DNA from: Sutcliffiella rhizosphaerae
GTDB lineage: Bacteria > Bacillota > Bacilli > Bacillales > Bacillaceae_I
NCBI RefSeq assembly: GCF_917563925.1
Contig: NZ_CAKJTJ010000011.1
Location: 44,511 to 108,510, forward strand
Length of the DNA: 64,000 nt
Reading direction: 5' to 3'
Shown: positions 7,851 to 16,704 of the stretch, one piece after another
Layout: each line of letters starts with the position of its first letter
How positions within the stretch are numbered: the stretch's first letter is position 1
Position numbers and translations under genes: made by a program
The notes under the pieces: generated by a model
Told to the model about the DNA's origin: nothing
What the model saw: the letters and a program-made list of their open reading frames with translations, nothing else
The model's database searches: none

Positions 7851-8825
7851 ATGTCTATTATACTTGAAAAAGTAAGAGAAGATGAAAAGACAATATTAAG
7901 AAACTTATATTCTTTATATCTTCATGATCTTTCAGCATTCACAACTAAACTTGACATTGGAGCAGACGGATTATTTGAGTACGAGGAATTAGAGTTGTTT
8001 TGGAGAACAGAGGGTCTTTCCCCGTATTTCATTAAAAATAATGAAAATATAGTAGGTTTCCTACTTTTAATAGAACGGCCTTTTCTTACAAAAGAATATG
8101 ACTTCGGAATAAATGATCTCTTTATTCTTAATAAATACAGAGGTAAAGGGCTAGCAAAGATTGCAGTAGAGAAAGTATTTCAAGAGAAACAAGGGAAATA
8201 TTTTATTATCGAGCTTAAAAATAATAGACCTGCAGTAGCCTTTTGGAAAAAGTTATTTAACACTTTAAATATACGGTATAAAGAGCGTGAGAAACTTATT
8301 GATGATGAGGTATGTTATGTTCAATCGTTTCAAATAGAGAAAAGCAATAATCGAATTGACTATGCTTCAAAAGTTATAAAAGCTTCACCGGAAAAAATCT
8401 ATAAGGCATTCTTAGACCCAGAGGCTGTAGTATTGTGGCTTCCGCCAAATGATATGCGAGGCCATATGTTTGAATTTGAGGCAAAGGCTGGCGGAAACTA
8501 TCGAATGTCATTATCTTATATAGGTGAGGAGTATGCAAATAAAGGTAAAACTTCGGAAAATACAGATGTCATTAAAGGTGCATTCAAGGAGTTTGTCCTT
8601 AATGAACGTATTATACAGTTAGTGGAGTTCGAATCTGAAGATCCAATTTTCGCTGGAGAGATGCAAATGACTTGGAAGTTGGAGCAGGACCCTAAAGGTA
8701 CGCTCGTTTCCATAGCGTGTGAGCATGTACCAGAAGGTATAAAAAAAGAGGACCATGAGATTGGTCTAAGGTCTACCTTAGAGAATCTTGCAAATTATGT
8801 AGAAACATCCAGAGAAATGGTTTAA
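7851..8825 (+). CDS. GNAT acetyltransferase fused to AHSA1/SRPBCC domain
   Basis: 324 residues from ATG behind AAAGGAAG. Residues 1 to about 160 form a complete GNAT domain with the acetyl-CoA loop LNKYRGKGLAKIA and a C-terminal strand. From about residue 165 a complete AHSA1-type SRPBCC domain follows (IDYASKVIKASPEKIYKAFLDPEAV, then LWLPP, TWKLEQ, STLENLANYVE). The linker is short and continuous in frame. The two parts are normally separate proteins. The SRPBCC cavity could bind a hydrophobic ligand that the GNAT domain acetylates, which is inference only. Confidence 0.8.
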   Translation: MSIILEKVREDEKTILRNLYSLYLHDLSAFTTKLDIGADGLFEYEELELFWRTEGLSPYFIKNNENIVGFLLLIERPFLTKEYDFGINDLFILNKYRGKGLAKIAVEKVFQEKQGKYFIIELKNNRPAVAFWKKLFNTLNIRYKEREKLIDDEVCYVQSFQIEKSNNRIDYASKVIKASPEKIYKAFLDPEAVVLWLPPNDMRGHMFEFEAKAGGNYRMSLSYIGEEYANKGKTSENTDVIKGAFKEFVLNERIIQLVEFESEDPIFAGEMQMTWKLEQDPKGTLVSIACEHVPEGIKKEDHEIGLRSTLENLANYVETSREMV

Positions 8826-8850
8826 GAGGTAAGAAAAGGAGTCTAGGTCA

Positions 8851-9254
8851 GTGAAGAATTTCATCATAACTTCGGGTGCAGTCGTCTTGAATAGTGAGCG
8901 CCACATATTATTGAAGAAAGATCCTATAAGAGGGTGGGAGCTACTTGGTGGGAAGGTAGAAAATAATGAATCCATTCAAGATGCGTCATTAGAGAAGTGA
9001 AAGAAGAAACGGAAATTAATATAGAAGTTATTGATTTTTGTGGTGTCTCACAAGAATTAAGTAAAAATATCTGTAACTTTTGGTGGCGGGGCAGACCAGT
9101 AGACGGAAGGTTAATGACTACTGCTGAGAGTTTAGTAGTAGAATATTTTAGTCTTGAGGAAGCATTACAGTTGATCTCCAACAAGGAATATCGGGAAGAG
9201 CTCTTGAAAATATGGCGTAATGTAGGTCATCCATTTTTCATCACATTTGATTGA
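8851..9254 (+). pseudogene. Nudix hydrolase, frameshifted inside the Nudix box
   Basis: GTG at 8851 behind AAAAGGAG opens a Nudix protein (KNFIITSGAVVLN, then GWELLGGKVENNE), which stops at 8998-9000. The Nudix helix continues in another frame as REVKEETEINIEV to 9254. The consensus G-x5-E-x7-REUxEExGU is complete if one A is restored at about 8990 (TTAGAG for TTAAGAG). The 3' half, including a C-terminal YFSLEEALQLIS segment, is intact. As sequenced the product is truncated in the catalytic motif and would be inactive. Either a recent null mutation or a single-base error. Confidence 0.85.
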
Positions 9255-9281
9255 GTACATAAAAAGTTAAACGTTCTGGCT

Positions 9282-9312
9282 GCGATAAACCTTGAAGGAT
9301 TATCGCTTCTTT
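9282..9312 (+). terminator. Rho-independent terminator, putative
   Basis: GCGATAA (9282-9288) pairs perfectly with TTATCGC (9300-9306), with an inner CCTT/AAGG pairing, followed by TTCTTT. It lies 28 nt after the Nudix gene. Confidence 0.6.
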
Positions 9313-9355
9313 AGGTTAAACAGATGCGATTGGAAGGGAAAAGGGATGAGGGAAA

Positions 9356-9745
9356 ATGAAAAGAGCGGGAGTAATTTTCGGGATTATACTAATAGTCATG
9401 ATAATAGTTAGTTTTGTAAATAAATTATATTATCCACCACTTCCGATTAATGGAATAACAGGAAAGGAAGCAATTGCTAAACTACAGAATTCAAATAGTG
9501 GGATGGTTGAAATTGCTACAGAAGGTGATTATGTCTGGTATATCACAAGCACTGAAAATCAAGGAGTTTACAAAGAGGATCTACTTACAAAAAAATTGAT
9601 GGTTTCATATGGATGGGAGTTTGAAGAAAAGCTTGGAAGTGGATTGATTTTTGTACAAGATGGTGAAACAATGGTCGTCACTACTGAAATGTGGACGGGA
9701 AAATATGTGCTTATAAAAATTCCTAGTAACTACCGTGACAATTAA
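9356..9745 (+). CDS. Membrane-anchored extracytoplasmic protein, unknown
   Basis: 129 residues. An N-terminal hydrophobic anchor (residues 4-23) is followed by a soluble domain with alternating beta-strand character (GDYVWYITSTENQGVYKEDLLTKKLMVSYGW). No family recognised. It has its own ribosome site GAGGG and follows a terminator, so it probably has its own promoter. Confidence 0.5.
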   Translation: MKRAGVIFGIILIVMIIVSFVNKLYYPPLPINGITGKEAIAKLQNSNSGMVEIATEGDYVWYITSTENQGVYKEDLLTKKLMVSYGWEFEEKLGSGLIFVQDGETMVVTTEMWTGKYVLIKIPSNYRDN

Positions 9746-9805
9746 GAAGTGGAAAATTATACCGATATAAAAAAATAGTTAGTGTTAAACAAGAAGGGGA
9801 GATAA

Positions 9806-10669
9806 ATGGAAAAATTCATCATGCAAAAGTGGATGGAGTATTCTTCAGATTTACATTTTGTTGCTGGACAAATTACTAGAGATGGAAAATTGCTCTTTAT
9901 CGAAACGGAACTAACAGAATTGGACTTTTTTGAACGGCCAGTCCCTAAAAGTAACTGGACTGTTCGTATTATGGATGGAGATAAGATAGAAACTATTGAA
10001 TTGAAGAATGTTCCTCTTATACCAACGGAAATAGACTTATTTACAGATGGTACATTGCTCATTGTACAAGGACGCTGTTTAAAGGATGGCAACTTCATTG
10101 AACGCAATGCAAGAAGGTACAACCCCAATGGCCAACTAATGGAAGCATTTGCGCTTGGAGATGGAATCAGTAAAGTACAAATTGATGAATCAAATACGAT
10201 ATGGGTAAGTTATTTTGATGAAGGGATATTCGGTAACTGTGGTTGGGATGAACCGATGGGAAGCAGTGGCCTTGTCGCATATTCCAGCAGTGGGGAAAAG
10301 TTATGGGGTGCAGACGAATACGGAATTTGTGATACCTATGCATTAAATGTGCAAAGTTCTAAAGAAGTTTATTTTTATTATTATGATGATTTTTATCTTG
10401 TCAAATTGGCGGACAGAGTAGAAGAAAGTCGTCATCGGATAGAAGGTGAAAATACTCTAGATCAGTTTATTGTTGCTGAAGAAGAGTTAATTGCACAAGT
10501 AGATATAAATACATTAATGCGGTACCAAAAAAGAAAGTACACGTATAAACCAAAAGAGAAACTAATATTGCTAGATGAAAAGGGTCAAAGAATATTAGGG
10601 GATATATTCATGCGTGGAAGGTATATTTATGCAATCGGAAAAAATGCCATATATAGAAGAGAGTTTTAA
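9806..10669 (+). CDS. Beta-propeller-like protein, unknown
   Basis: 287 residues, no signal peptide. Repeated short strands of the form DGKLLFIETEL, DGTLLIVQGR and ESNTIWVSYFDEGIFGNCGWDE suggest a beta-propeller or related all-beta protein. Similar conserved hypothetical proteins occur in Bacillus next to small immunity-like genes. Ribosome site AAGGGGAG. Function unknown. Confidence 0.5.
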   Translation: MEKFIMQKWMEYSSDLHFVAGQITRDGKLLFIETELTELDFFERPVPKSNWTVRIMDGDKIETIELKNVPLIPTEIDLFTDGTLLIVQGRCLKDGNFIERNARRYNPNGQLMEAFALGDGISKVQIDESNTIWVSYFDEGIFGNCGWDEPMGSSGLVAYSSSGEKLWGADEYGICDTYALNVQSSKEVYFYYYDDFYLVKLADRVEESRHRIEGENTLDQFIVAEEELIAQVDINTLMRYQKRKYTYKPKEKLILLDEKGQRILGDIFMRGRYIYAIGKNAIYRREF

Positions 10670-10684
10670 AGAAGAAGGGATAAT

Positions 10685-11883
10685 ATGTGGAATCTATCAA
10701 AAGAAGTAAAAGAACGATTTACAAAGAGTAATTTACTTCCAATTCATGAAACAGATGAAGAGTGGGAGTATGTAATAAACGAAGCGGAAGTAGAAGGGGA
10801 AGACCTTGCAGCAAAATTGCGAGAAGAACTGGAAAATTTAAAAGGGCAGCTACTAAACAACCTTCCAAAAAAATTCATTCCATATGTAGAAGATGGCACA
10901 TTGAATCAGCCGATATTGCCAAAAAAGATACGTGAAGACTATTTAAGATGGGTGAAGAAGGGACTAGAACGTTTCAAGAGGTATTAGATAAAGCCCAAGA
11001 ACAAACAAATCAAACTCTATCGCACTTGCCAACGGAAGTACAAGAAGTTTTCGTAGATAGTCTACATGATTCTACTATTGAGCGAATAGAGAGAGAAGAA
11101 GATACACTTCATATCTATGTAAATACAGATGGTGGTTTTTCATCAAAAGCATTTATACATTTTACTTTTAGCGATATCCTATCAGAAAAGACAGACGTAC
11201 CGCTACAAGTAGACCAATGGTTCATCTATTATGAACTTCAAAAGACAAATGAAGGCTTTGCTTTCCGTGTCCTATTTGAGTGTCCAGAATCAGAATGGAC
11301 GATTGATTTTAAGAAGATGGAGGCAAAGTATTATTATCGACCAGTTGTCTTCGAGAGATTAAAAGATAACAATGAATTAGATGGAATGTCTCTGAATGAA
11401 TATATTAAAGAGCTGAATCCAGCATATAATTATTACTTGAATACACCAGATGTTAGTTGTACCATCAAATCACTTAAAGAATCTATGCTTTTTCAAGAAG
11501 GAGAGATAGAAATAACTAACAATCAAATGAATGTCACAGTTGACAATAAGCAATTTAACTATGACCTAGATCAGTATAATCCAATACATTTTATTTACAC
11601 AAATGTGTATGAAGATCCCTATGCACATTTGCAAATTCCGGTAGCAATTGAAGAGCTAGAGGCAGCAGCTACTAGCGACGATATAGAGCTACAGGTTCGT
11701 GCTTGGAATACGATGTATAGCAATCCTAACGAGTTAGCAAAGATAATAAATCGTGTGTTATTGTCGATAGAAAAAACAGAAGAAAATGAAATGATGATTA
11801 GTGTATATGTCAATCACTTTTATGCAGAAGGTATATTGAGTGATATGGTTATAGAAAAATATCAAAATGAAATGATGAAATAA
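10685..11883 (+). pseudogene. DUF4085 family protein, split by a frameshift
   Basis: Two overlapping frames: 10685-10987 (100 residues) and 10948-11883. Restoring one T in the TTT at 10972-10974 gives a continuous GLERFQEVLDKAQEQTNQTL reading and a protein of about 400 residues, typical of DUF4085 proteins. The second part carries the family's acidic HDSTIERIEREEDTLHIYVNTDGGF core and a FRVLFECPESEWTIDF strand. The second frame has no good ribosome site of its own, so it is not an independent gene. Function of the family unknown. Confidence 0.75.
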
Positions 11884-11906
11884 TATTGCGAAGTGAGGGG
11901 GAAGTT

Positions 11907-12176
11907 TTGAAGAAAGTCATCTATATTGCATTGATTGTAACGCTAATTTTTACAGTGTACAAATTTGTGGAAATGAAAATGTCGATGGAAGACATGGATA
12001 ATCCTACGGGAATGTGTGATGAGAAAACAATGGAAGGGAAAGTTATCCAAATAAGAAATAACTTAATTATCCTTGAATTAACGGAGGATGATTGGAACAT
12101 TGATGTGATACGTGTAGGTGTGGAAGATGATAGTATGCTGGAATATATTAAGGAAGGTGACAACGTACGTATATGA
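11907..12176 (+). CDS. Small membrane-anchored protein, OB-like tail
   Basis: 89 residues from TTG 11907 behind GAGGGGG; the upstream in-frame TTG overlaps the ribosome site. One N-terminal membrane anchor, then an extracytoplasmic domain EGKVIQIRNNLIILELTEDDW...YIKEGDNVRI resembling a small OB-like beta barrel. No named family. It lies 25 nt after the DUF4085 gene. Confidence 0.5.
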   Translation: MKKVIYIALIVTLIFTVYKFVEMKMSMEDMDNPTGMCDEKTMEGKVIQIRNNLIILELTEDDWNIDVIRVGVEDDSMLEYIKEGDNVRI

Positions 12177-12246
12177 TATGACTATATAAAAGAATCACAT
12201 CCTCCATAGACAACAACATATAAGTTAGAACAGTATGAATAAAATA

Positions 12247-12287
12247 TTGTAAAAGAACCCGTGAATACTTGCGTATCCATGGGTTCT
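12247..12287 (-). terminator. Terminator of the maltose acetyltransferase gene
   Basis: AGAACCC (12254-12260) and GGGTTCT (12281-12287) form a perfect 7-bp stem that continues with imperfect pairing toward the loop. On the minus strand it is followed by TTTTAC. It could also stop plus-strand transcription from the upstream gene. Confidence 0.7.
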
Positions 12288-12297
12288 AATAATCTTC

Positions 12298-12858
12298 TTA
12301 TAACTCTATTTGCTTTAAAACTCTTGCTGGATTACCCCCAACGACAACGTTTTCAGGTATATCCTTCGTTACTACCGCTCCAGAAGCAACTACCACATTA
12401 TCTCCAATGTTAACCCCAGGATTAATGATTGCCCCTCCACCGATCCAAACGTTATTTCCGATTGTAATTGGTTTTGCGTATTCTCTTCCAGAATTTCGTT
12501 CCGTTGGATGTAGTGGGTGCGTTGCCGTGTAAATTTGAACATTTGGTGCAAGCATGCAGTTATCTCCAAAGCGCACTTCACAAACATCTAAAATAGTACA
12601 ATCGAAGTTGGCATAGAAATTCTCGCCAACATGTGTGTTATATCCATAATCAAAGCGAATATTAGGCTCCATTTTTATATTTTTTCCAAATGAACCTAAT
12701 AACTGGTTTAAAATATGACGCCTATGATCTGCTTCGGCATCTGACGTTTGGTTATACTCTCTGACTAGGTTTCTAGCATTTTCCCGATCTCTTAAAAGTT
12801 CGGGATCTTCTGGATTATACATATCTCCTGCAATCATTCTTTCCTTTTCCGTTTTCAT
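12298..12858 (-). CDS. maa: Maltose O-acetyltransferase (hexapeptide repeat)
   Basis: 186 residues from ATG behind AGAGGTG. N-terminal [20 protein letters not shown] is the Mac domain. The left-handed beta-helix hexapeptide repeats follow ([47 protein letters not shown]), with catalytic His in the YTATHPLHP motif. Acetyl-CoA-dependent O-acetylation of maltose, glucose or related sugars is known for the family. Cytoplasmic, probably monocistronic, with its own terminator. Confidence 0.92.
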   Translation of the reverse strand: MKTEKERMIAGDMYNPEDPELLRDRENARNLVREYNQTSDAEADHRRHILNQLLGSFGKNIKMEPNIRFDYGYNTHVGENFYANFDCTILDVCEVRFGDNCMLAPNVQIYTATHPLHPTERNSGREYAKPITIGNNVWIGGGAIINPGVNIGDNVVVASGAVVTKDIPENVVVGGNPARVLKQIEL

Positions 12859-13043
12859 CTGTAGCACCTCTTTTACACATATTAAATGGACCTTACAGGT
12901 AGTTTAGCATATAAAATGGAACATTGGTTTAGCGATAGTGGCAGAACAGAAAAAGATACTAAATACCTCACAAATAATGTTAAAATAGGAAGGAAAACCA
13001 AATAAAAGAGAGATAGAGAAGAACAAACAAAGGGGAAAATTGC

Positions 13044-14195
13044 ATGAGAGTTCTTGCTTCACTTGTAGTTACGTTTATGATGTTGTTTATGGGGTTTTAT
13101 GGAATAATAATTATCGCATTGTCAGCAGGAAAAGAGTCATACGCTTTGGTTGCAGCAGGTCTTGTGCTTACACTTATAGTATTTGCCAATTTAGGCGTAT
13201 GGGGACAGTTTTCAAAAAAAGGAGTAAGGTTTGCATTTTTAGGAATCATAAGCTGCTTTGTTCTTTTTGTTGCTATAGAAGGTGGAAAGGCTTGGCATTT
13301 GCGATCTTTGCAAATAATGAGTACACAGGATGTTGATCTTACTGTATATGAGCCATTTAAAAATGACTCTCTCGTGGCGGTCTTAGACTCTCAAGCCTCC
13401 TTAAAATTGGAGTCGCCATTACCACAACTTGATGGATCAACGGCATTGTATCCCATTTATTCTGCATTTGCTCAAGCAGTGTATCCAAAACAAACGTATG
13501 ATTCCATTAAAAGTGAAGTGAGATCAACACAAACATCTGGTGCCTGGGTTAGCTTGTTTAAGGGGGAAGCAGATTTAATCTTTGCTCCAGACCCATCAAG
13601 TAAGATGGAGGACCAGGCAAAAATGCTAGATAAAGAAATTAAATTAACACCGATAGGAAAAGAGGCATTTGTGTTTTTTGTCCATAAAGATAACACTGTT
13701 AGTGATGTTACTCTTGAGCAGGTCCAACAGATTTATGCAGGTGAGATTACAAACTGGAAAGAACTAGGTGGCAAGGACGAACCGATTTTAGCGTTTCAAC
13801 GCCCTGAAGACAGTGGAAGTCAACAAATGTTAAATAAAGTAATGGGAACGAAACGATTGATGGAGGCTCCAAAAGAACAATTTGTATCAGGTATGGGAGG
13901 AATAATAGAAGAAACGTTAGACTATGAAAATAGAAAAAATGCTATCGGTTTTTCGTTTCGTTTTTTCTCAGAGACAATGGTACAAAATAACAAAATAAAA
14001 CATTTGTCCATTAATGGTGTTGCGCCTTCCATCGAAACTATTCAACAAGACAGCTATCCTTTAGTAAGTCCGTTCTATGCGATTTATTTGGCAGATACAG
14101 AAAATCCTAACATAGAACTGTTTGTTGAGTGGATGAAGTCAGAAGAGGGGCAAACATTGGTAAAAAGAACAGGCTATGTACCTTTTCATGAATAA
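13044..14195 (+). CDS. PstS-like substrate-binding protein with N-terminal membrane helices
   Basis: 383 residues. Two or three membrane segments fill residues 1-85. The rest is a periplasmic-binding fold of the phosphate type: PQLDGSTALYPIYSAFA, TSGAWVSLFKGEADLIFAPDPS, and VQQIYAGEITNWKELGG with FQRPEDSGSQQML are PstS signatures (phosphate-contacting Thr/Ser and the GS-GT loop). No pstCAB genes are nearby. A membrane-embedded orphan of this type may sense rather than transport phosphate or a similar anion (inference). Ribosome site AAAGGGG. Confidence 0.78.
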   Translation: MRVLASLVVTFMMLFMGFYGIIIIALSAGKESYALVAAGLVLTLIVFANLGVWGQFSKKGVRFAFLGIISCFVLFVAIEGGKAWHLRSLQIMSTQDVDLTVYEPFKNDSLVAVLDSQASLKLESPLPQLDGSTALYPIYSAFAQAVYPKQTYDSIKSEVRSTQTSGAWVSLFKGEADLIFAPDPSSKMEDQAKMLDKEIKLTPIGKEAFVFFVHKDNTVSDVTLEQVQQIYAGEITNWKELGGKDEPILAFQRPEDSGSQQMLNKVMGTKRLMEAPKEQFVSGMGGIIEETLDYENRKNAIGFSFRFFSETMVQNNKIKHLSINGVAPSIETIQQDSYPLVSPFYAIYLADTENPNIELFVEWMKSEEGQTLVKRTGYVPFHE

Positions 14196-14203
14196 AAAAT
14201 AAT

Positions 14204-14258
14204 AGTAGACACCCCATTAAATTTGTAAAGGGGTGTCTACTACTATACTAAATCTTTT
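14204..14258. terminator. Bidirectional terminator
   Basis: AGTAGACACCCC (14204-14215) pairs perfectly over 12 bp with GGGGTGTCTACT (14230-14241). It sits between convergent genes, with A-rich sequence on the left and T-rich sequence on the right, so it serves both. Confidence 0.88.
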
Positions 14259-14490
14259 TTTCAAAAACTCCTAATGCTAAAATAGCCTCGAACACTTCTT
14301 CCCCTTCATCAGAAGTTACTTCTACTTCTTGACCAGGTTGAAGGGCAAGAGCCAATACGCCAAGCAAACTCTTTGCATCCACCACCCAATGCTCTTTCTT
14401 GAACAATACGGTGCCAGAGTAATTACTAATCGTGTTTACTAAATTACTTGCAGCCTCTGCAAAAATCGGTTTTACTACTGTGAGTACCAT
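14248..14490 (-). CDS. HPr-like protein lacking the active-site histidine
   Basis: 80 residues, starting at the ATG 10 nt after AAAGGGG. The fold pattern of HPr/Crh is clear: a GTVLFKKEHWVVDAKSLLGVLALAL segment matches the region around Ser46 (the HPr kinase site, Lys-Ser retained), followed by PGQEVEVTSDEGEE. The GIHARPA loop that carries the phosphorylatable His15 is replaced by KPIFAEAAS, so the PEP-dependent phosphotransfer site is absent. As in Crh, a purely regulatory role through Ser46 is possible. The partner is unknown. Confidence 0.75.
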   Translation of the reverse strand: MVLTVVKPIFAEAASNLVNTISNYSGTVLFKKEHWVVDAKSLLGVLALALQPGQEVEVTSDEGEEVFEAILALGVFEKKI

Positions 14491-14582
14491 GTATACCATC
14501 CCCTTTGTAATATGATACTTTAAGTATAGAGAAAATAAATAAATCGACAAGAGAAAATTCTTGAAAAAGGTGGTGCCAACCC

Positions 14583-15416
14583 ATGAAAATCAGTGAAAGA
14601 ACACCTCGAACACTGTTAACAAAGGCTAGTGGATTTTTAGAAGGCTATACTCATACGTTAAATCCCTATGTCGGTTGTGCGTTTGGATGTTCTTACTGTT
14701 ATGTTAGACAGAGTCCAGTTGGGCTTTTTAATGAGGAAGAGTGGGGAACATGGGTTGATATAAAAAGGAATGGTCAAGAAAAGCTCTTAAAAGAAATGAA
14801 GTTGCTCAGAAAAAAAGGACAACCCATCCGTATCTTTATGTCTTCCAGTACGGATCCTTATCAACCTATTGAACATAAAGAAAAGATTACGAGAGCTTTA
14901 TTAGAAGTGATGGAAGTGGAACAGCCTGACTTTCTAATGGTACAAACAAGAAGTCCGATGGTAACAAGAGATATTGATTTATTGAAAAGTTTAGGCAAAA
15001 AAGTCCTTGTGAGTGTCACTGTTGAAACGGACCTGGAAGAAGTACGCAAACGCTTTTCATCTGCTGCTCCCCCAATCCCTGCAAGACTTAATGCTTTAAA
15101 GACTCTCCATGATGAAGGTATTCCCACACAAGTAGCGATTGCTCCGGCACTTCCATTTTCAGATGATTTTCCAAAAAAGCTAGAAGGGATAGTCGACAGA
15201 ATTTGTGTGGATGACTTTACCGGTGATGGAAGCGGAGGAAAACGAACAGCGAGACTTAACATATATGAAAAGTATGAGCAGCAAGAAGTTGCAAATTGGG
15301 TAGATGGGGATGTTCAAAGGCGAGTATATGAAAAAATGCGAGCAATGTTTCCAGAGGTACTATTAAGCCCAGCAGGATTTTTCCCGCCAATAAATGAAAC
15401 CGAAAAAGAGGAATGA
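14583..15416 (+). CDS. Radical SAM protein, spore photoproduct lyase-like family
   Basis: 277 residues. LNPYVGCAFGCSYCYV contains the CxxxCxxC cluster motif that binds a [4Fe-4S] centre and SAM. TDPYQPIEHKEKITRALLEVM and the LVSVTVETDLEEVRKRF stretch are typical of the Rv2578c/SplB-like branch (COG1533). This is not bona fide SplB, which is longer and has different substrate-binding residues. Substrate unknown. The stop overlaps the following GNAT start (ATGA), so the two are coupled. Confidence 0.85.
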   Translation: MKISERTPRTLLTKASGFLEGYTHTLNPYVGCAFGCSYCYVRQSPVGLFNEEEWGTWVDIKRNGQEKLLKEMKLLRKKGQPIRIFMSSSTDPYQPIEHKEKITRALLEVMEVEQPDFLMVQTRSPMVTRDIDLLKSLGKKVLVSVTVETDLEEVRKRFSSAAPPIPARLNALKTLHDEGIPTQVAIAPALPFSDDFPKKLEGIVDRICVDDFTGDGSGGKRTARLNIYEKYEQQEVANWVDGDVQRRVYEKMRAMFPEVLLSPAGFFPPINETEKEE

Positions 15417-16099
15417 AGATGACAATTATTTGGAAAGAAATAAAAGATGAGAATTCGCTTGTACTAGAGGAAATATTCAAGTTTTACGACAATGCTTTTC
15501 CGATAGAAGTAAGAGAACCACACGATATCTTTTATAAAAGTATTCAATATGGTCGGCAAAATAACTTAAACAACTTTAGATGTTTAGTCGGGTTTGAAGG
15601 TAAAACAATCGTTTCGTTTGCAACGGGGCATTATTTAGCAAACGTAAATGCGGGATTTATAGTTTATATTGTCACAAACCCTCATCTCAAAAGCAGGGGC
15701 TTAGGTTCTAAAACCCTCAAGAAAATGGAAGAGCTTTTCATAGAAGATGCTAAACTTGCTGGAAATACCACACTTAGTGAAATATACCTTGAAACAGAAA
15801 AAGAAGAAATGCTGCATACTGAACAAGAAAAGGCAGACTCGCTAAGAAGAAATGCATTTTTTAATCGTAACGGCTATTTGCTTTGTGAAGACGTGACCTA
15901 TTATCAACCACCACTAAATGGCGAAGACCAAATCATCCCATTAAATCTTTTTGTCAGAAATATTTCTCCCAGTGAGCAGGGAATGGATAGTGTAATAAAA
16001 GCTATTTATCAAGAAAAATACTTATCTGTTAATCAAATAGACGAGCGTCTACTTAATAAATGCCTTGTAATGATGGGGATAGCAGGAGATTTACGATAA
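15413..16099 (+). CDS. GNAT family N-acetyltransferase
   Basis: 228 residues. VYIVTNPHLKSRGLGSKTLKKME is the acetyl-CoA pyrophosphate-binding loop (R/Q-x-x-G-x-G/A), preceded by FATGHYLANVNAGFIVYIV strands. Longer than a minimal GNAT, with an extra helical C-terminal region. Translationally coupled to the radical SAM gene, suggesting they act on a common substrate (inference). Two candidate starts, ATG 15413 or 15419. Confidence 0.8.
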   Translation: MKMTIIWKEIKDENSLVLEEIFKFYDNAFPIEVREPHDIFYKSIQYGRQNNLNNFRCLVGFEGKTIVSFATGHYLANVNAGFIVYIVTNPHLKSRGLGSKTLKKMEELFIEDAKLAGNTTLSEIYLETEKEEMLHTEQEKADSLRRNAFFNRNGYLLCEDVTYYQPPLNGEDQIIPLNLFVRNISPSEQGMDSVIKAIYQEKYLSVNQIDERLLNKCLVMMGIAGDLR

Positions 16100-16113
16100 A
16101 AAATTAGTTAAGG

Positions 16114-16605
16114 TTATTCATACCATCCATTAGCTTCGGGTAAATCCTGATATTCCTCTCTTGATGAAACGATTGTATGAATAAAATCTTGAAGTTTAAT
16201 TAATTCCAATACATCTTTCGTTGAATTACAAAAAGATATGTCTTGCGTTTCACCATTTATTTGGATATGCCATTTTGAATATGAAGGTGGCTCACTCATG
16301 CATGAAAATTGATACTCATATTTATCTACAGCCATAATATTAATTCTAACCATTTCATCTAATATTTGCTTTTTTTCAGCTTGAGTCAAGGTTATTTTAG
16401 CCTCAATCGTTCCGTCTTTTATGAGATCTTTTACAATTATGCCATTAAATGTATCAATCTTTTGTTTCCCATATGTACTATAATCAAGACTGAAATTAAA
16501 ATCTTTAGGCATTTCATCCATGGTTTTAGTTGTGTGAGAATTACTACATGCTAGCAAAAGTATTACAAAAACCACCAAGAAAACTTTTATTGAAATGTAT
16601 TTCAT
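16114..16605 (-). CDS. Lipoprotein, unknown
   Basis: 163 residues. A signal peptide ends in the lipobox LLAC (Cys20), so the product is predicted to be anchored to the outer face of the membrane. The mature domain has the sequence KITLTQAEKKQILDEM near its middle and KWHIQINGETQDISF toward the C-terminus, a pattern seen in many Bacillus lipoproteins of unknown function. Ribosome site AGGGGGTG. Confidence 0.7.
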   Translation of the reverse strand: MKYISIKVFLVVFVILLLACSNSHTTKTMDEMPKDFNFSLDYSTYGKQKIDTFNGIIVKDLIKDGTIEAKITLTQAEKKQILDEMVRINIMAVDKYEYQFSCMSEPPSYSKWHIQINGETQDISFCNSTKDVLELIKLQDFIHTIVSSREEYQDLPEANGWYE

Positions 16606-16704
16606 ATTACACCCCCTGAACTCTTTGACGAAAAGAATGAATAAAAGTTACAGTGAGAAGAGCTTGAATAGTTTGTACGCCTGATATTGGAGATTCTCTC
16701 ACTT

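Noticed and set aside
13040..13336. 98-codon frame rich in Cys and Arg
   Set aside because: It overlaps the PstS-like gene in another frame, and its composition is that of a shadow.
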